DNA of 64,000 nt from Mesorhizobium metallidurans STM 2683 (GTDB taxonomy: Bacteria > Pseudomonadota > Alphaproteobacteria > Rhizobiales > Rhizobiaceae), in contig NZ_CAUM01000098.1 of assembly GCF_000350085.1 (NCBI RefSeq), positions 1 to 64,000 on the forward strand, written 5' to 3'. Both the position numbers and the translations under genes were made by a program. Numbering within the stretch: position 1 is the stretch's first letter; the number at the start of each line of letters is the position of its first letter. Below the pieces are notes generated by a model. That model was not told where the DNA came from. It did no database searches and saw only the letters and a list, made by a program, of their open reading frames with translations. Positions 49,520 through 60,157 of this stretch are shown one piece after another.

Positions 49520-50281
49520 ATGCCATATCCTGTGACAGAGCCCCGACGCGACATGCCGGAGATATCCATCGTCATTCCTTGCAGGAACGAGGCGGCGAAC
49601 CTGCCGCTCCTGCTCGACGAGATCGGCGCCGCGATGGCCGGGCGCGACTTCGAGGTGATCGTCGTCAACGACGGTTCGACCGACGAGACGACCTCGGTAC
49701 TGGCCGCCGAGGCTGCGCTTCGCCCATTTCCGCTGCGTCACCTCAGGCACGAAAAATCCGCCGGCCAGTCGCTCTCGGTGCGCTCGGGCGCCTGGGCGGC
49801 GCGTGGCGGGATCGTCGCCACGATCGATGGCGACGGCCAGAACGACCCGCAATACATTCCCATGCTGATCGATGCGCTGCGGCAGGCCGGCCCTGAGTTC
49901 GGCGCGTCGCAGGGACAGCGCCTGAAACGCCGCGACAGCAAGATCAAGCAACTGGCCTCGCGTTTCGCCAACTGGCTGAGAAACGCAATCCTGCATGACG
50001 AGACCCGCGATACCGGCTGCGGCCTGAAGGCGATCCATACGGATATCCTCCGGAAATTGCCGTTCTTCGACGGCACTCACCGCTTCGTTCCGGCGCTGGT
50101 CATCCAGGAAGGTTTTCGCGTCGTTCATTGCGACGTCGTCGACCGCTCAAGGCGTCACGGCAAATCGAACTACGGCATTTTCGATCGCGGCCTGCAGGGT
50201 GCGCTCGATCTCGTCGGCGTCTGGTGGCTGCGCCGGCGGCGCCGCAGAATGCCCAAGGCAGAGGAAATCAGGCATGGCTAA
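49520..50281 (+). CDS. Family 2 glycosyltransferase, polyprenyl-phosphate sugar synthase type (RgtE-like)
   Basis: A GT2 enzyme of about 253 residues resembling dolichol-phosphate-mannose synthase. Motifs are ISIVIPCRNEAANLPLLLDE, VIVVNDGSTDET, the metal-binding DGDGQNDP, and RHGKSNYGIFDRGLQGALDL at the C-terminus. In rhizobia the relative RgtE makes dodecaprenyl-phosphate galacturonate for lipid A and core decoration, and the next genes fit that role. Start ATG 49520 or 49553 (MPEISIVIP) cannot be separated. It overlaps the LAB_N gene by 8 bases. Confidence 0.85.
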   Translation: MPYPVTEPRRDMPEISIVIPCRNEAANLPLLLDEIGAAMAGRDFEVIVVNDGSTDETTSVLAAEAALRPFPLRHLRHEKSAGQSLSVRSGAWAARGGIVATIDGDGQNDPQYIPMLIDALRQAGPEFGASQGQRLKRRDSKIKQLASRFANWLRNAILHDETRDTGCGLKAIHTDILRKLPFFDGTHRFVPALVIQEGFRVVHCDVVDRSRRHGKSNYGIFDRGLQGALDLVGVWWLRRRRRRMPKAEEIRHG

Positions 50282-50606
50282 CGTGTTTCAGGAATTGGCG
50301 ACCTGGTTCCATCAGGTTTTCATCAAGCAGTTCGACACCTGGGTTCTGCTCGGCTTCGTCGCCCAGTTCTTCTTCTCCATGCGCTTCGTGGTGCAGTGGA
50401 TCGCGTCGGAAAAAGCCAAGCGCAGCGTCGTGCCGGTCGCCTTCTGGTTCTTTTCGCTGGGCGGCGGCGGCCTGCTGCTGGTCTATGCCATCCAGCGGCA
50501 GGATCCGGTGTTCATCGCCGGCCAGGCCTTGGGCATGTTTATCTACATCCGCAATCTTTGGCTGATCGCCAATGAGCGCAAAGCGGCGATGACGAAGGTC
50601 GACTGA
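50274..50606 (+). CDS. LAB_N-domain small membrane protein
   Basis: A 110-residue membrane protein with three hydrophobic helices (WVLLGFVAQFFFSMRFVVQW, VPVAFWFFSLGGGGLLLVYA, FIAGQALGMFIYIRNLWLIA), matching the lipid-A-disaccharide-synthase N-terminal-like domain. In rhizobia such a gene (rgtF) follows rgtE. It may help the GT2 enzyme or move the lipid-linked sugar across the inner membrane. ATG 50274 with AGAGGAAA upstream. Confidence 0.87.
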   Translation: MANVFQELATWFHQVFIKQFDTWVLLGFVAQFFFSMRFVVQWIASEKAKRSVVPVAFWFFSLGGGGLLLVYAIQRQDPVFIAGQALGMFIYIRNLWLIANERKAAMTKVD

Positions 50607-50642
50607 GAAATCCGTCTATCAGGGTAAGCGATCGGTGGTTGA

Positions 50643-52286
50643 ATGAACAGGAACATCCTCTTTCTCTTCCTGTTCAGCTTGCTGATGACGGTTAGCGGGC
50701 TGGCGACCATGCCACCGCTCGATCGCGACGAACCGCGCTTCGTCCAGGCCACCAAGCAGATGGTCGAGACCGGCGACTATGTCGACATCCGCTTTCAGCA
50801 GGCCTCGCGCTACCAGAAGCCGATCGGCATCTACTGGCTGCAATCGGCCGCCGTCACGCTGAGCGGCAAGGGCGCCGAAGCGCCGATCTGGGTGTATCGC
50901 CTGGTCTCCGCCCTGGGCATTGCCGTTGCCGTCGCGGCGATCGCCTGGACAGGCGCCAATCTTTTCGGAACCAGCGCCGGCCTGGCCGCCGGCCTGGTGA
51001 TGGCTGCGATTTTCGCGACCGCCTTCGAGGGGCGTGACGCGAAGACCGACGCGATGTTGCTGGCCTGCTGTGTGCTGGCACAGGGCGCATTGGCGCAGAT
51101 CTATTTGGCGTCGCGCCGGAAGGAGGCCGTTGCCAGCCATCTGCCATGGATCTTCTGGGCGGCCCAGGGCGCGGCGATCCTTATCAAGGGGCCGATCGCG
51201 CCGCTGCTGTCGGCGCTGACCGTCGCCGCGCTGTTCGCCTTCGAACGGGACTGGCGCTGGCTGGCGAAGCTGAAGCCGGCGCGCGGCCTGGCCCTCGTGT
51301 TGCTGATCGTGCTGCCATGGCTCATCCTCATCACCTGGAAAAGCAGCGGCGCTTTCCTGCAGCAGGCCGTCGGCAAGGATATGCTCGGCAAGGTCGCGCA
51401 GGGCGAGGAATCGCACGGCCTTCCGCCCGGCTTCTACATGCTGACCTATTCGCTGTTCATGTGGCCCTTCGGCCTGATTGCCGTCGGCGCCGGGCTCCAG
51501 GCCCTCAATCGTCTGCGCGATGATCCCCGGCTTCGTTTCTGCCTCGCTTGGTATATCCCGTTCTGGCTTTTGTTCGAACTGATCCCGACGAAACTGCCGC
51601 ACTATGTCATGCCGGCCTATCCAGGCATGGCGCTGCTGATCGGCTGGCTCCTGACATTGCAGCCGCAGGACGCGAATGCACCGCTCAAGCGCTGGCAGGT
51701 GTGGCTATGGTGGTCGACCGCCTTCGGCCTCGCCGTGGTCACAGTGGGCCTTGCGGTGGTCTGCATCGCCGCGCCGATCTATCTCGCCGGCACCTTCCTG
51801 TGGTGGAGCATTCCGGCCGCCGCCGCGGCGCTCGGCGCTGGCTATCTGGCCTTTTCGCGCCAGTTGCAGGTGTCCCTTGGCCGCATAGGCGCTATCGCGG
51901 TTTGCGCCGGCGTTGCCTATGGTCTGCTGTTCGGCATCATCGCGCCGTCGTTGCAGCCGCTTTGGCTGAGCCCTCGGATCGAGGCTGCGGTTAGCGCCAA
52001 CCGCCCCTGCGAGACGACGGTGCTCGCCTCCGCGGAATATCACGAACCGAGCCTGGTGTTCCTGGTAGGCACAAAGACCATTTTAACCGATGTCGACGGC
52101 GTCGCCAGGCATCTGCTGGACGACCCGGCCTGCGCGCTGGCACTGGCGCCGGTCGGCGACGAGAAAAAGCTGACCGATCTGCTGGCGGGGCAGGGCAAAT
52201 CGGCGGACCGCGTCGCCGAGATCGACGGCATCAATTATTCCTCGGGCGACAGGCTGTCGCTTGGCCTTTACCGGATGACCAGGTGA
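50643..52286 (+). CDS. ArnT-type family 39 glycosyltransferase
   Basis: A 547-residue integral membrane glycosyltransferase with about 12 helices. The first periplasmic loop carries DRDEPRF (the conserved acidic pair) and the DIRFQQASRYQKPIGIYWLQ segment typical of ArnT and RgtA-D. It moves a sugar from a polyprenyl phosphate donor to lipid A or LPS core at the periplasmic side. The upstream GT2 gene would supply the donor; 36 nt separate it from the LAB_N gene. Confidence 0.9.
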   Translation: MNRNILFLFLFSLLMTVSGLATMPPLDRDEPRFVQATKQMVETGDYVDIRFQQASRYQKPIGIYWLQSAAVTLSGKGAEAPIWVYRLVSALGIAVAVAAIAWTGANLFGTSAGLAAGLVMAAIFATAFEGRDAKTDAMLLACCVLAQGALAQIYLASRRKEAVASHLPWIFWAAQGAAILIKGPIAPLLSALTVAALFAFERDWRWLAKLKPARGLALVLLIVLPWLILITWKSSGAFLQQAVGKDMLGKVAQGEESHGLPPGFYMLTYSLFMWPFGLIAVGAGLQALNRLRDDPRLRFCLAWYIPFWLLFELIPTKLPHYVMPAYPGMALLIGWLLTLQPQDANAPLKRWQVWLWWSTAFGLAVVTVGLAVVCIAAPIYLAGTFLWWSIPAAAAALGAGYLAFSRQLQVSLGRIGAIAVCAGVAYGLLFGIIAPSLQPLWLSPRIEAAVSANRPCETTVLASAEYHEPSLVFLVGTKTILTDVDGVARHLLDDPACALALAPVGDEKKLTDLLAGQGKSADRVAEIDGINYSSGDRLSLGLYRMTR

Positions 52287-53095
52287 ACATGTCCATGACC
52301 GCAACCGCGGTGTTCCACCGATCTCTTGGCAACTTTCTCGACACGATACGGATCGTGCGAAGGCGCTTTGCCGTGCGCAAGGCCAGCTATCCGCGCATAG
52401 TCTGGCCGGTCTGGCTGCTGGCCTGGATCCTGCTCACAACCGCGGTTTTCCTGCGCCTTGATCGGGCGGCTGGGGTGCTTTGGGGAGAGTGGCCCCCTGG
52501 TCTTGCCCGCTTCACCGAGTTCTTCACGGTTTTCGGATTGGGCGGCTGGTACCTCATTCCGGCAGCGCTTTGCCTTGTTGCCGCCAACCTGACCGACTGG
52601 CGAAGCCTTTCCAGGCACACGCTGATGATCGTCTACAACTGGACCTGCTTTGCCTTTCTGGTGCTTGGTGGGGTCGGTCTTTCAGGCATAGCCGTCAATC
52701 TGCTGAAATACGGCATCGGCCGAGCGCGTCCGCTCTATTTCGATCAATTCGGGGTGTTGTCGTTGCATCCGTTCGCCATGGAGGCGCGCTTTGCCGGCTT
52801 TCCATCCGGCCACGCCACCACCATGGGCGCCGTCTTCGGCATCGCGCTGCTGCTGTTTCCGAGGCGCTGGTACATCGCGCTGGCGATCACTGCCTGCATC
52901 TCGTCGACGCGGGTGTTCGTCGGCGTGCATTATCCAAGCGACACCGTCGCCGGCTTCGGTCTCGGCTGCGCCGGCGCGATCCTGTGCGGACTGATCTTTG
53001 CCCGGCTCGGCTTCATCTTCCGTCGAAACTCGGCGAGCCTGCCTATCCGCAAGACGACCTTTCGGCTCGGCTACTGGCTCTCGATGCCGCCGTAG
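52283..53095 (+). CDS. PAP2-family phosphatase (LpxE/LpxF-like)
   Basis: A 270-residue membrane phosphatase with six helices. The three catalytic motifs are complete: KYGIGRARP, GFPSGHATT and SSTRVFVGVHYPSD. In lipid A systems the homologues LpxE and LpxF remove the 1- or 4'-phosphate, creating the site where galacturonic acid is added. GTG 52283 overlaps the GT39 stop; ATG 52289 and 52295 are alternatives. The operon context makes a lipid A role likely, but undecaprenyl-pyrophosphate hydrolysis is possible. Confidence 0.88.
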   Translation: MNMSMTATAVFHRSLGNFLDTIRIVRRRFAVRKASYPRIVWPVWLLAWILLTTAVFLRLDRAAGVLWGEWPPGLARFTEFFTVFGLGGWYLIPAALCLVAANLTDWRSLSRHTLMIVYNWTCFAFLVLGGVGLSGIAVNLLKYGIGRARPLYFDQFGVLSLHPFAMEARFAGFPSGHATTMGAVFGIALLLFPRRWYIALAITACISSTRVFVGVHYPSDTVAGFGLGCAGAILCGLIFARLGFIFRRNSASLPIRKTTFRLGYWLSMPP

Positions 53096-53757
53096 GACCT
53101 GACCAGCCCGGCCATGTCGGCCGAACTGGCGCTCTTGCCTTCGCTCTCCAGTCCCTCGGCGACACCGACTCGGTCGGCGGCTGGCCGGTTCTGGCTGACC
53201 TTCCACTTGCCGCTTATATCGGTGATCTCGATTTCGAGCCCGACAATGCCCTTGATCTGCGACTGGATGAAGGCCGGCGGCGCATCGGTGACGGCCCAGG
53301 GCGCTTCGCGTGCGCCTTCCTGCGACATCGTCAGATCGGAAATCTGCCGCGCCAGCCAGTCCCGGTCCTCGATCACCCTGACCATGCCGCGCACCTGGAC
53401 GATGGCGTAATTCCAGGTCGGCACGACCTTGCCGGTCTCGCGCTTGGTCTCATACCAGGAAGGCGTCACATAGGCGTCGGTGCCCTGGAAGACGACCAAT
53501 ACGGGTGAGAGAGGACTGTCGGCCAGCAGGCGCCACTGCGGGTTGGCCTTGGCCAGATGCGCGCGCAGCCTGCCCTTCGGCGGTACATCCGCGTTGGGCA
53601 AGGAGGGGGCATCGAGCAGGAAGGGGATCGCATTGGCGACCGGCCCCTCGGCGCCCCCCTTGGCACCATTGGAGATCAGCAGCCCAAGCGGATGCGCCCG
53701 TACCAGCCCGTGCAGGATTTCCTGCCGCGTCTCCTGGAAATGGGGAGGCTGGTACAT
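53071..53757 (-). CDS. FMN-binding PaiB-type protein
   Basis: A 228-residue protein of the PaiB negative transcriptional regulator family, an FMN-binding split-barrel fold. It starts MYQPPHFQETRQEILHGLVR and has VPTWNYAIVQVRGMVRVIED and the C-terminal VVGLEIEITDISGKWKVSQN segment (here IVGLEIE). The true activity is uncertain; flavin binding is family knowledge. Its 3' end overlaps the convergent PAP2 gene by 25 bases. Confidence 0.9.
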   Translation of the reverse strand: MYQPPHFQETRQEILHGLVRAHPLGLLISNGAKGGAEGPVANAIPFLLDAPSLPNADVPPKGRLRAHLAKANPQWRLLADSPLSPVLVVFQGTDAYVTPSWYETKRETGKVVPTWNYAIVQVRGMVRVIEDRDWLARQISDLTMSQEGAREAPWAVTDAPPAFIQSQIKGIVGLEIEITDISGKWKVSQNRPAADRVGVAEGLESEGKSASSADMAGLVRSYGGIESQ

Positions 53758-53769
53758 CAGGGTCCGCTC

Positions 53770-54444
53770 CTATCTCAACCGCTTCGGCCGTGGGTCGGAC
53801 AATTCGCCGGCCAGCCGGCGATCGAGATAGTCCGCGCATTCCTCGAGCAGAAGCTCAGCGTCGTTGGAAAAGAAATGGTTGGCGCCGGGCAAGGTCTTCT
53901 GGGTGATGGTGATGCCCTTTTGCGTGTGCAGCTTGTCGACCAGCCCCTGCACGTCCTTGGGCGGCGCCACCTTGTCGGCGTCGCCATGGATGATGAGGCC
54001 TGAAGACGGGCAGGGCGCCAGGAACGAGAAATCATAGGTGTTGGGCTGCGGCGCGATCGAGATGAAGCCTTCGATCTCGGGACGGCGCATCAGAAGCTGC
54101 ATGCCGATCCATGAACCGAAGGAATAGCCGGCGACCCAGCAGCTCTTGGAATCCGGGTGCAGCGATTGCACCCAGTCGAGTGCGGCGGCCGCGTCCGACA
54201 GTTCACCGGTGCCATGGTCGAATTCGCCCTGGCTGCGGCCGATGCCGCGGAAATTGAAGCGAAGCGTGGTGAAATCCCGCTTCTGGAACATGTAGAAGAG
54301 GTCGTAGACGATCTTGTTGTTCATCGTGCCGCCGAATTGCGGATGCGGATGCAGCACGATGGCAATCGGCGCGCTCTTTTCCTTGGAGGGCTGGTAGCGG
54401 CCCTCCAGGCGGCCGGCCGGACCGGTGAAAATGACCTCAGGCAT
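53770..54444 (-). CDS. Alpha/beta hydrolase
   Basis: A 224-residue serine hydrolase of the YsgA/dienelactone-like type. Nucleophile Ser in VAGYSFGSWIG, an acid in IHGDADKVAPP and histidine in LPGANHFFSND give a full triad. The N-terminal HPHPQFGGTMNNKIV provides the oxyanion loop. ATG 54444 (MPEVIFTGPAG) is chosen because the longer frame to 54666 overlaps the divergent desulfurase promoter. 12 nt upstream of the PaiB-like gene on the same strand. Confidence 0.9.
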   Translation of the reverse strand: MPEVIFTGPAGRLEGRYQPSKEKSAPIAIVLHPHPQFGGTMNNKIVYDLFYMFQKRDFTTLRFNFRGIGRSQGEFDHGTGELSDAAAALDWVQSLHPDSKSCWVAGYSFGSWIGMQLLMRRPEIEGFISIAPQPNTYDFSFLAPCPSSGLIIHGDADKVAPPKDVQGLVDKLHTQKGITITQKTLPGANHFFSNDAELLLEECADYLDRRLAGELSDPRPKRLR

Positions 54445-54702
54445 AAAATACTCCAATTGGCATAAGAATGCGCGGCGCGCCCGGAACAACTCTTCCCCAG
54501 GCCCCAGTCTTCCCAGGCCTTGACGCAGGGCGAGCGTCTTCTTAGAAGCTAGTTTAGAATTGTTCAAAACTGAGTGGCCAAAAAATCGTGCCTCGGCCAC
54601 CCACGCCGCAAGCCGCGTAAATAGGACGGCTTGCCTTGCAATTTCAAGGAAATAACGCGCTATCACAGCGGAATGGCTCTTGAGGGACCGATCGAAACGA
54701 AA

Positions 54703-55866
54703 ATGGCAAGGACACGCACCTATCTCGACTACAATGCCAGCGCGCCGCTGCTGTCCACGGCGCGTGACGCAATGATTGCCGCGCTCGATGTCGCCGCCAA
54801 CCCGTCATCGGTCCATGCCGAGGGTCGCGCCGCACGGAGGCTGATCGAGAATGCAAGGCGCGACGTCGCCGCCCTGGTCAATGCCAAAGCCGAGCATGTC
54901 GTGTTCACCTCCGGCGCGACGGAAGCCGCCTCGATGCTGCTGACGGCGGACTGGCGGATGGGCCGCGGCACTGTGCGCATGAGCCGGCTCCATGTCTCGG
55001 AAGCCGACCATCCTTGCATCCTGAATGGCGGGCATTTTCCGGCAGCGCTGGTGATGCGGATCGGCGTCGACGCCAATGGCATCGCCGACCTCGCCCAACT
55101 GTCGGCGGCTCTGGCCGCGCATGACAAGGGTGAAGGCTTGCCGCTGGTGGCGATCCATGCCGCCAACAACGAGACCGGCGTTATTCAGCCGATTGACCGC
55201 ATCGCCGAGATCGTCAAGGCGGCGGGCGGCATTCTGGTCGTCGATGCGGTACAGGCGGTGGGCCGCATTCCGATCGACATGTCAGCGGGTTGCGCCGATT
55301 ATTTGATTCTGTCCTCGCACAAGATCGGCGGCCCCAAGGGCGTCGGCGCCATCGTTGCCGCCGCCGACCTGATGATGCCGAAGCCGTTGATCACTGGCGG
55401 TGGCCAGGAAAAGGGCCATCGCGGCGGCACCGAGAACCTGGCGGCCATTGCCGGTTTTGGCGCGGCGGCGCGGCAGGCGCTTGCCGGATTGGCGGGCATC
55501 GCTGCGGTCGGCCATCGCCGCGACGGGATCGAGGCCATCGTGAAGACGCTGGTGCCGAACGCGGAAATCTTTGGAACCGGTGCGCCGAGGCTTGCCAATA
55601 CGACATTCTTCGCTATTCCCGGCATCAAGGCCGAGACGGCGCAGATCGCCTTCGATCTGGCCGGCGTCGCGTTGTCGGCCGGATCAGCCTGTTCGTCGGG
55701 CAAGGTCGGTCCAAGCCATGTGCTGAAGGCCATGGGTTTTGGCGACAGCCTCGGTGCCTTGCGCGTGTCCATTGGCCACGCAACCGGCGCCGAGGACATC
55801 GAACTGTTCCGCATCGCGCTGGCGGGGATCGCGTCGCGTAGGGCGGACAGGGAAAAAGCTGCTTGA
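54703..55866 (+). CDS. Cysteine desulfurase-family protein (NifS/IscS-like)
   Basis: A 387-residue PLP enzyme at the start of the suf region. Signature phrases are TYLDYNASAPLL, HAANNETGVIQPI, the PLP lysine in LSSHKIGGPKGVG, and the catalytic cysteine in SAGSACSSGKV. It probably releases sulfur from cysteine as persulfide. The start is uncertain: ATG 54703 (MARTRTYLDY) suits the family, ATG 54673 adds ten residues. With sufS downstream, the cluster has two desulfurases, an arrangement seen in other Rhizobiales. Confidence 0.88.
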   Translation: MARTRTYLDYNASAPLLSTARDAMIAALDVAANPSSVHAEGRAARRLIENARRDVAALVNAKAEHVVFTSGATEAASMLLTADWRMGRGTVRMSRLHVSEADHPCILNGGHFPAALVMRIGVDANGIADLAQLSAALAAHDKGEGLPLVAIHAANNETGVIQPIDRIAEIVKAAGGILVVDAVQAVGRIPIDMSAGCADYLILSSHKIGGPKGVGAIVAAADLMMPKPLITGGGQEKGHRGGTENLAAIAGFGAAARQALAGLAGIAAVGHRRDGIEAIVKTLVPNAEIFGTGAPRLANTTFFAIPGIKAETAQIAFDLAGVALSAGSACSSGKVGPSHVLKAMGFGDSLGALRVSIGHATGAEDIELFRIALAGIASRRADREKAA

Positions 55867-55875
55867 GGGCGGCTG

Positions 55876-55925
55876 GAGCATCGAACCGAAAAGTGTGAAG
55901 CGGTTTTCGGAAAAATTCGATGCTC
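55876..55925. repeat. Dispersed palindromic repeat, copy 4
   Basis: Outer arms gagcatcgaa / ttcgatgctc are perfectly complementary around ccgaaaagtgtgaagcggtt, then ttcgg. It separates the first desulfurase gene from sufB. Confidence 0.75.
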
Positions 55926-56111
55926 AAGAAAAAGGATTACGGGCCACAAGGGCCTGGTAGAGCCGTGCGTTTCATAGTGGCCGGGTGAATTTCCGGCCGA
56001 GGCGCACTATATGGAACTTACGCCGCCTCGGAGCGCCCATGGCTGCTCGTTTCGCGGTGCCATAGTTTGAAAACTGTCGGGCCTTGACCCCGGCGTGGAT
56101 GGAGAACGCAT

Positions 56112-57629
<1,518 letters not shown>

Positions 57630-57633
57630 TTAG

Positions 57634-57924
57634 ATGGAACGGCGCTCCTGGAAATTCTTCGAGCGAATCGAGAGCTTGATATTCATCGTTCTGATGCTCT
57701 TGCTGACGCTGGCTGTTGGAGGTGCCGTGATGGCTCTGATAGGCGCAATGTTTGGCCTGAGTTCGGTAAAGACTATTGGTGGTTCGGTCGCGGGCCTAGG
57801 CGCGGTTGGGTTTTTTGGCTGGATGTTGGTTACTGGCGATCTTGCGGGCGCGCTTTTAGGGATATCCCGTCAAGGACCGAGCGTCGAGAACACTAAGGAC
57901 ACGAAAGTAGAAAATGATGCTTGA
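57634..57924 (+). CDS. Small membrane protein between sufB and sufC
   Basis: A 96-residue protein with two or three hydrophobic stretches (ESLIFIVLMLLLTLAVGGAV, GSVAGLGAVGFFGWMLVTG) and a charged tail rich in K, D and E. It starts 4 nt after sufB and its end overlaps sufC by 11 bases, so it is embedded in the operon. It is not a known Suf subunit; base composition is lower in GC than sufB or sufC. A membrane anchor role is speculative. Confidence 0.7.
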   Translation: MERRSWKFFERIESLIFIVLMLLLTLAVGGAVMALIGAMFGLSSVKTIGGSVAGLGAVGFFGWMLVTGDLAGALLGISRQGPSVENTKDTKVENDA

Positions 57925-58672
57925 GATTAAGAATTTGCATGCCCGCATCGTCGATGACGGCACCGAGATCATCCGCGGCCTGAATCTGACGGTGAAAGCC
58001 GGCGAGGTCGCCGCCATCATGGGTCCGAACGGCTCGGGCAAGTCGACGTTGTCCTACATCCTCGCCGGCCGCGAGGACTATGAGGTCACCGAAGGCGACA
58101 TCCTCTACAACGGTGAGAGCATCCTCGAAATGGACCCGGCCGAACGCGCCACCGCGGGCATTTTCCTCGCCTTCCAGTACCCGATGGAGATACCGGGCGT
58201 CGCGACCATGGAATTCCTGAAGGTGGCGATGAACGAGCAGCGCAAGGCGCGCGGCGAGGAACCGCTGAAGATCCCGGAATTCCTGAAGCGGGTGAAAGAT
58301 GCCGCCGGCTCGCTCAACATGGACATGGCGATGCTGAAGCGGCCGCTTAATGTCGGCTTCTCCGGCGGCGAGAAGAAGCGCGCCGAGATCCTGCAGATGA
58401 AGCTGCTCGAACCAAAACTCTGCGTGCTCGACGAGACCGATTCCGGCCTTGACATCGATGCGCTGAAGATCGTCTCGGACGGCGTCAACGCGCTGCGCTC
58501 GCCGGATCGCGCCATCGTCGTCATCACCCACTACCAGCGCCTGCTCGAACACATCGTGCCTGACTCGGTGCACGTGCTCTACAGGGGCCAGGTGATCAAG
58601 TCGGGCGACAAATCGCTGGCGCTCGATCTCGAGGCCAATGGCTATGCCGGCGTGATCGGCGAAGCCGCGTGA
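57914..58672 (+). CDS. sufC: Fe-S cluster assembly ATPase SufC
   Basis: A 252-residue ABC-type ATPase that powers SufB-SufD rearrangement. Walker A GPNGSGKST, the SufC-specific GEKKRAEILQ signature variant (FSGGEKKR), Walker B LCVLDETDSGLD and switch histidine VITHYQRLL. Either of two adjacent ATG codons (57914, 57917) may start. It overlaps the 96-aa gene, and sufD follows after 43 nt. Confidence 0.97.
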   Translation: MMLEIKNLHARIVDDGTEIIRGLNLTVKAGEVAAIMGPNGSGKSTLSYILAGREDYEVTEGDILYNGESILEMDPAERATAGIFLAFQYPMEIPGVATMEFLKVAMNEQRKARGEEPLKIPEFLKRVKDAAGSLNMDMAMLKRPLNVGFSGGEKKRAEILQMKLLEPKLCVLDETDSGLDIDALKIVSDGVNALRSPDRAIVVITHYQRLLEHIVPDSVHVLYRGQVIKSGDKSLALDLEANGYAGVIGEAA

Positions 58673-58715
58673 GATGCCAGCAGGCCAAGAAGGCAAGCCA
58701 GACAAGGCGATACTG

Positions 58716-59984
58716 ATGAATATGCATACTCAACCCCAGCGGACCCCGGCCGAAACGGCGCTGATCGACGCCTTCGGCGAGCGGCTGTCGCTGCTGCCCG
58801 GCGACGGCGCGGTGATGCTGAAGCGCGACGATGCCATCGAGACAATCAAGCACGGCTTGCCGACGCGGCGCATTGAATCCTGGCACTACACCGATTTGCG
58901 CCGTCTGCTGAACGTGGTGCCGGACTTCGATCCGGCTGCCGCCGCGAAAGCCATCGCGCCGATCGTTGAGGGCTCCGCCGTGCTGCCGGTGCTGAATGGC
59001 GTGTCGAGCGCCAAGGTTCCCGCTATCGAGGGCGTGACGGTCCAGCGCCTGTCGGAGAAACTGACCGACGGCAGTGTCGCACCCGGGCTCGATTCCTATG
59101 GCGCCGATGACGCCATCGGCGCGCTCAACACCGCTTTCGTCGCCGACGGCTATTTCGTCGACATCGCCGATGGCACTGAACTGCAAAAGCCGGTCGAGCT
59201 GCAGAACCTGCAGGCCGGCGGCCAGACCCATGTGCGTCTGCTGACGCGTGTCGGCGCCGGCGCCAAGGCCGTCGTCGTCGAGCGTCAGGCGGGCGAGGGG
59301 GCGGCACTTGTCAGTTCGGTCAGCCAGCTTGTGCTTGGCGAGGGCGCCGAAGTGACATGGCTGATCGTGCAGGAGCAGCCGGATACGGCAACGCATCTTG
59401 CCCAGTTCAAGGCACATCTCGGCAAGAATACGAAACTGACGCTGTTCGTCATGAATGCCGGCGGCAAGCTCGTGCGCCAGGAGATTGTGGTCAGGACGAC
59501 AGGCGAGGGCGCCGACTTTACGCTGCGCGGCATCAACCTGCTTGCCGGCGATACGCATACCGACGTCACCATGGTGCTCGACCATGCCGTGCCGCACACG
59601 ACCTCGACGGAAGTGATCCGCAATGTTGTCACCGGCAAGGCGCGCGGCGTGTTCCAGGGGCGCATCAACGTCCACCAATATGCGCAGAAGACCAACGCCA
59701 AGATGGCTTGCAACACGCTGCTTTTGTCGGACGATGGCGAGTTCTCGACCAAGCCGGAACTGGAGATTTTCGCCGACGACGTCGTCTGCGGCCATGGCGC
59801 GACGGTCACCGAGATCGACCACAACCATCTGTTCTACCTGATGGCGCGCGGCATCGACGAGAAGACGGCTCGTGGCTTGCTGGTGAAAGCCTTCGTCGCC
59901 GAGGTGATCGAGGAACTGGACGACGAAGCGATCGTCGAAGCCTTGGAGACGAGGCTCGACGACTGGTTCGCGACGCACGGTTAA
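58716..59984 (+). CDS. sufD: Fe-S cluster assembly protein SufD
   Basis: A 422-residue partner of SufB. It begins with a helical N-terminal domain (TPAETALIDAFGERLSLLPG, RRIESWHYTDLRRLL) followed by the beta-helix core with SVSQLVLGEGAEVTW, FQGRINVHQYAQKTNAKMAC and the conserved histidine region GHGATVTEIDHNHLFYLMAR. I chose ATG 58716 (MNMHTQPQRTPAE) with AAGGCGA upstream; ATG 58674 would add 14 residues. It is followed by an intergenic inverted repeat. Confidence 0.95.
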   Translation: MNMHTQPQRTPAETALIDAFGERLSLLPGDGAVMLKRDDAIETIKHGLPTRRIESWHYTDLRRLLNVVPDFDPAAAAKAIAPIVEGSAVLPVLNGVSSAKVPAIEGVTVQRLSEKLTDGSVAPGLDSYGADDAIGALNTAFVADGYFVDIADGTELQKPVELQNLQAGGQTHVRLLTRVGAGAKAVVVERQAGEGAALVSSVSQLVLGEGAEVTWLIVQEQPDTATHLAQFKAHLGKNTKLTLFVMNAGGKLVRQEIVVRTTGEGADFTLRGINLLAGDTHTDVTMVLDHAVPHTTSTEVIRNVVTGKARGVFQGRINVHQYAQKTNAKMACNTLLLSDDGEFSTKPELEIFADDVVCGHGATVTEIDHNHLFYLMARGIDEKTARGLLVKAFVAEVIEELDDEAIVEALETRLDDWFATHG

Positions 59985-60005
59985 GCGACGGGGGGCGATT
60001 GATAG

Positions 60006-60133
60006 CCCCCTCATCCGGCCGCTTCGCGGCCATCTTCTCCCCGAGGGGAGAAGAGGCTTGGCGGCGACGTTGGCGATCTCCTCTCCCCTCGGGGAGAGGG
60101 TGGCCGTAGCGAAGCGGAGGTCGGGTGAGGGGG
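60006..60133. repeat. Composite inverted-repeat element inside the suf operon
   Basis: The left half ccccctcatccggccgcttc...ggagaag is mirrored by ctctcccctcggggagaggg...gaggtcgggtgaggggg. It lies between sufD and sufS and pushes the sufS start to GTG 60158. It contains no ORF and may affect transcript stability. Confidence 0.65.
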
Positions 60134-60157
60134 AACCACATCGGAAGGTTGATTGCT

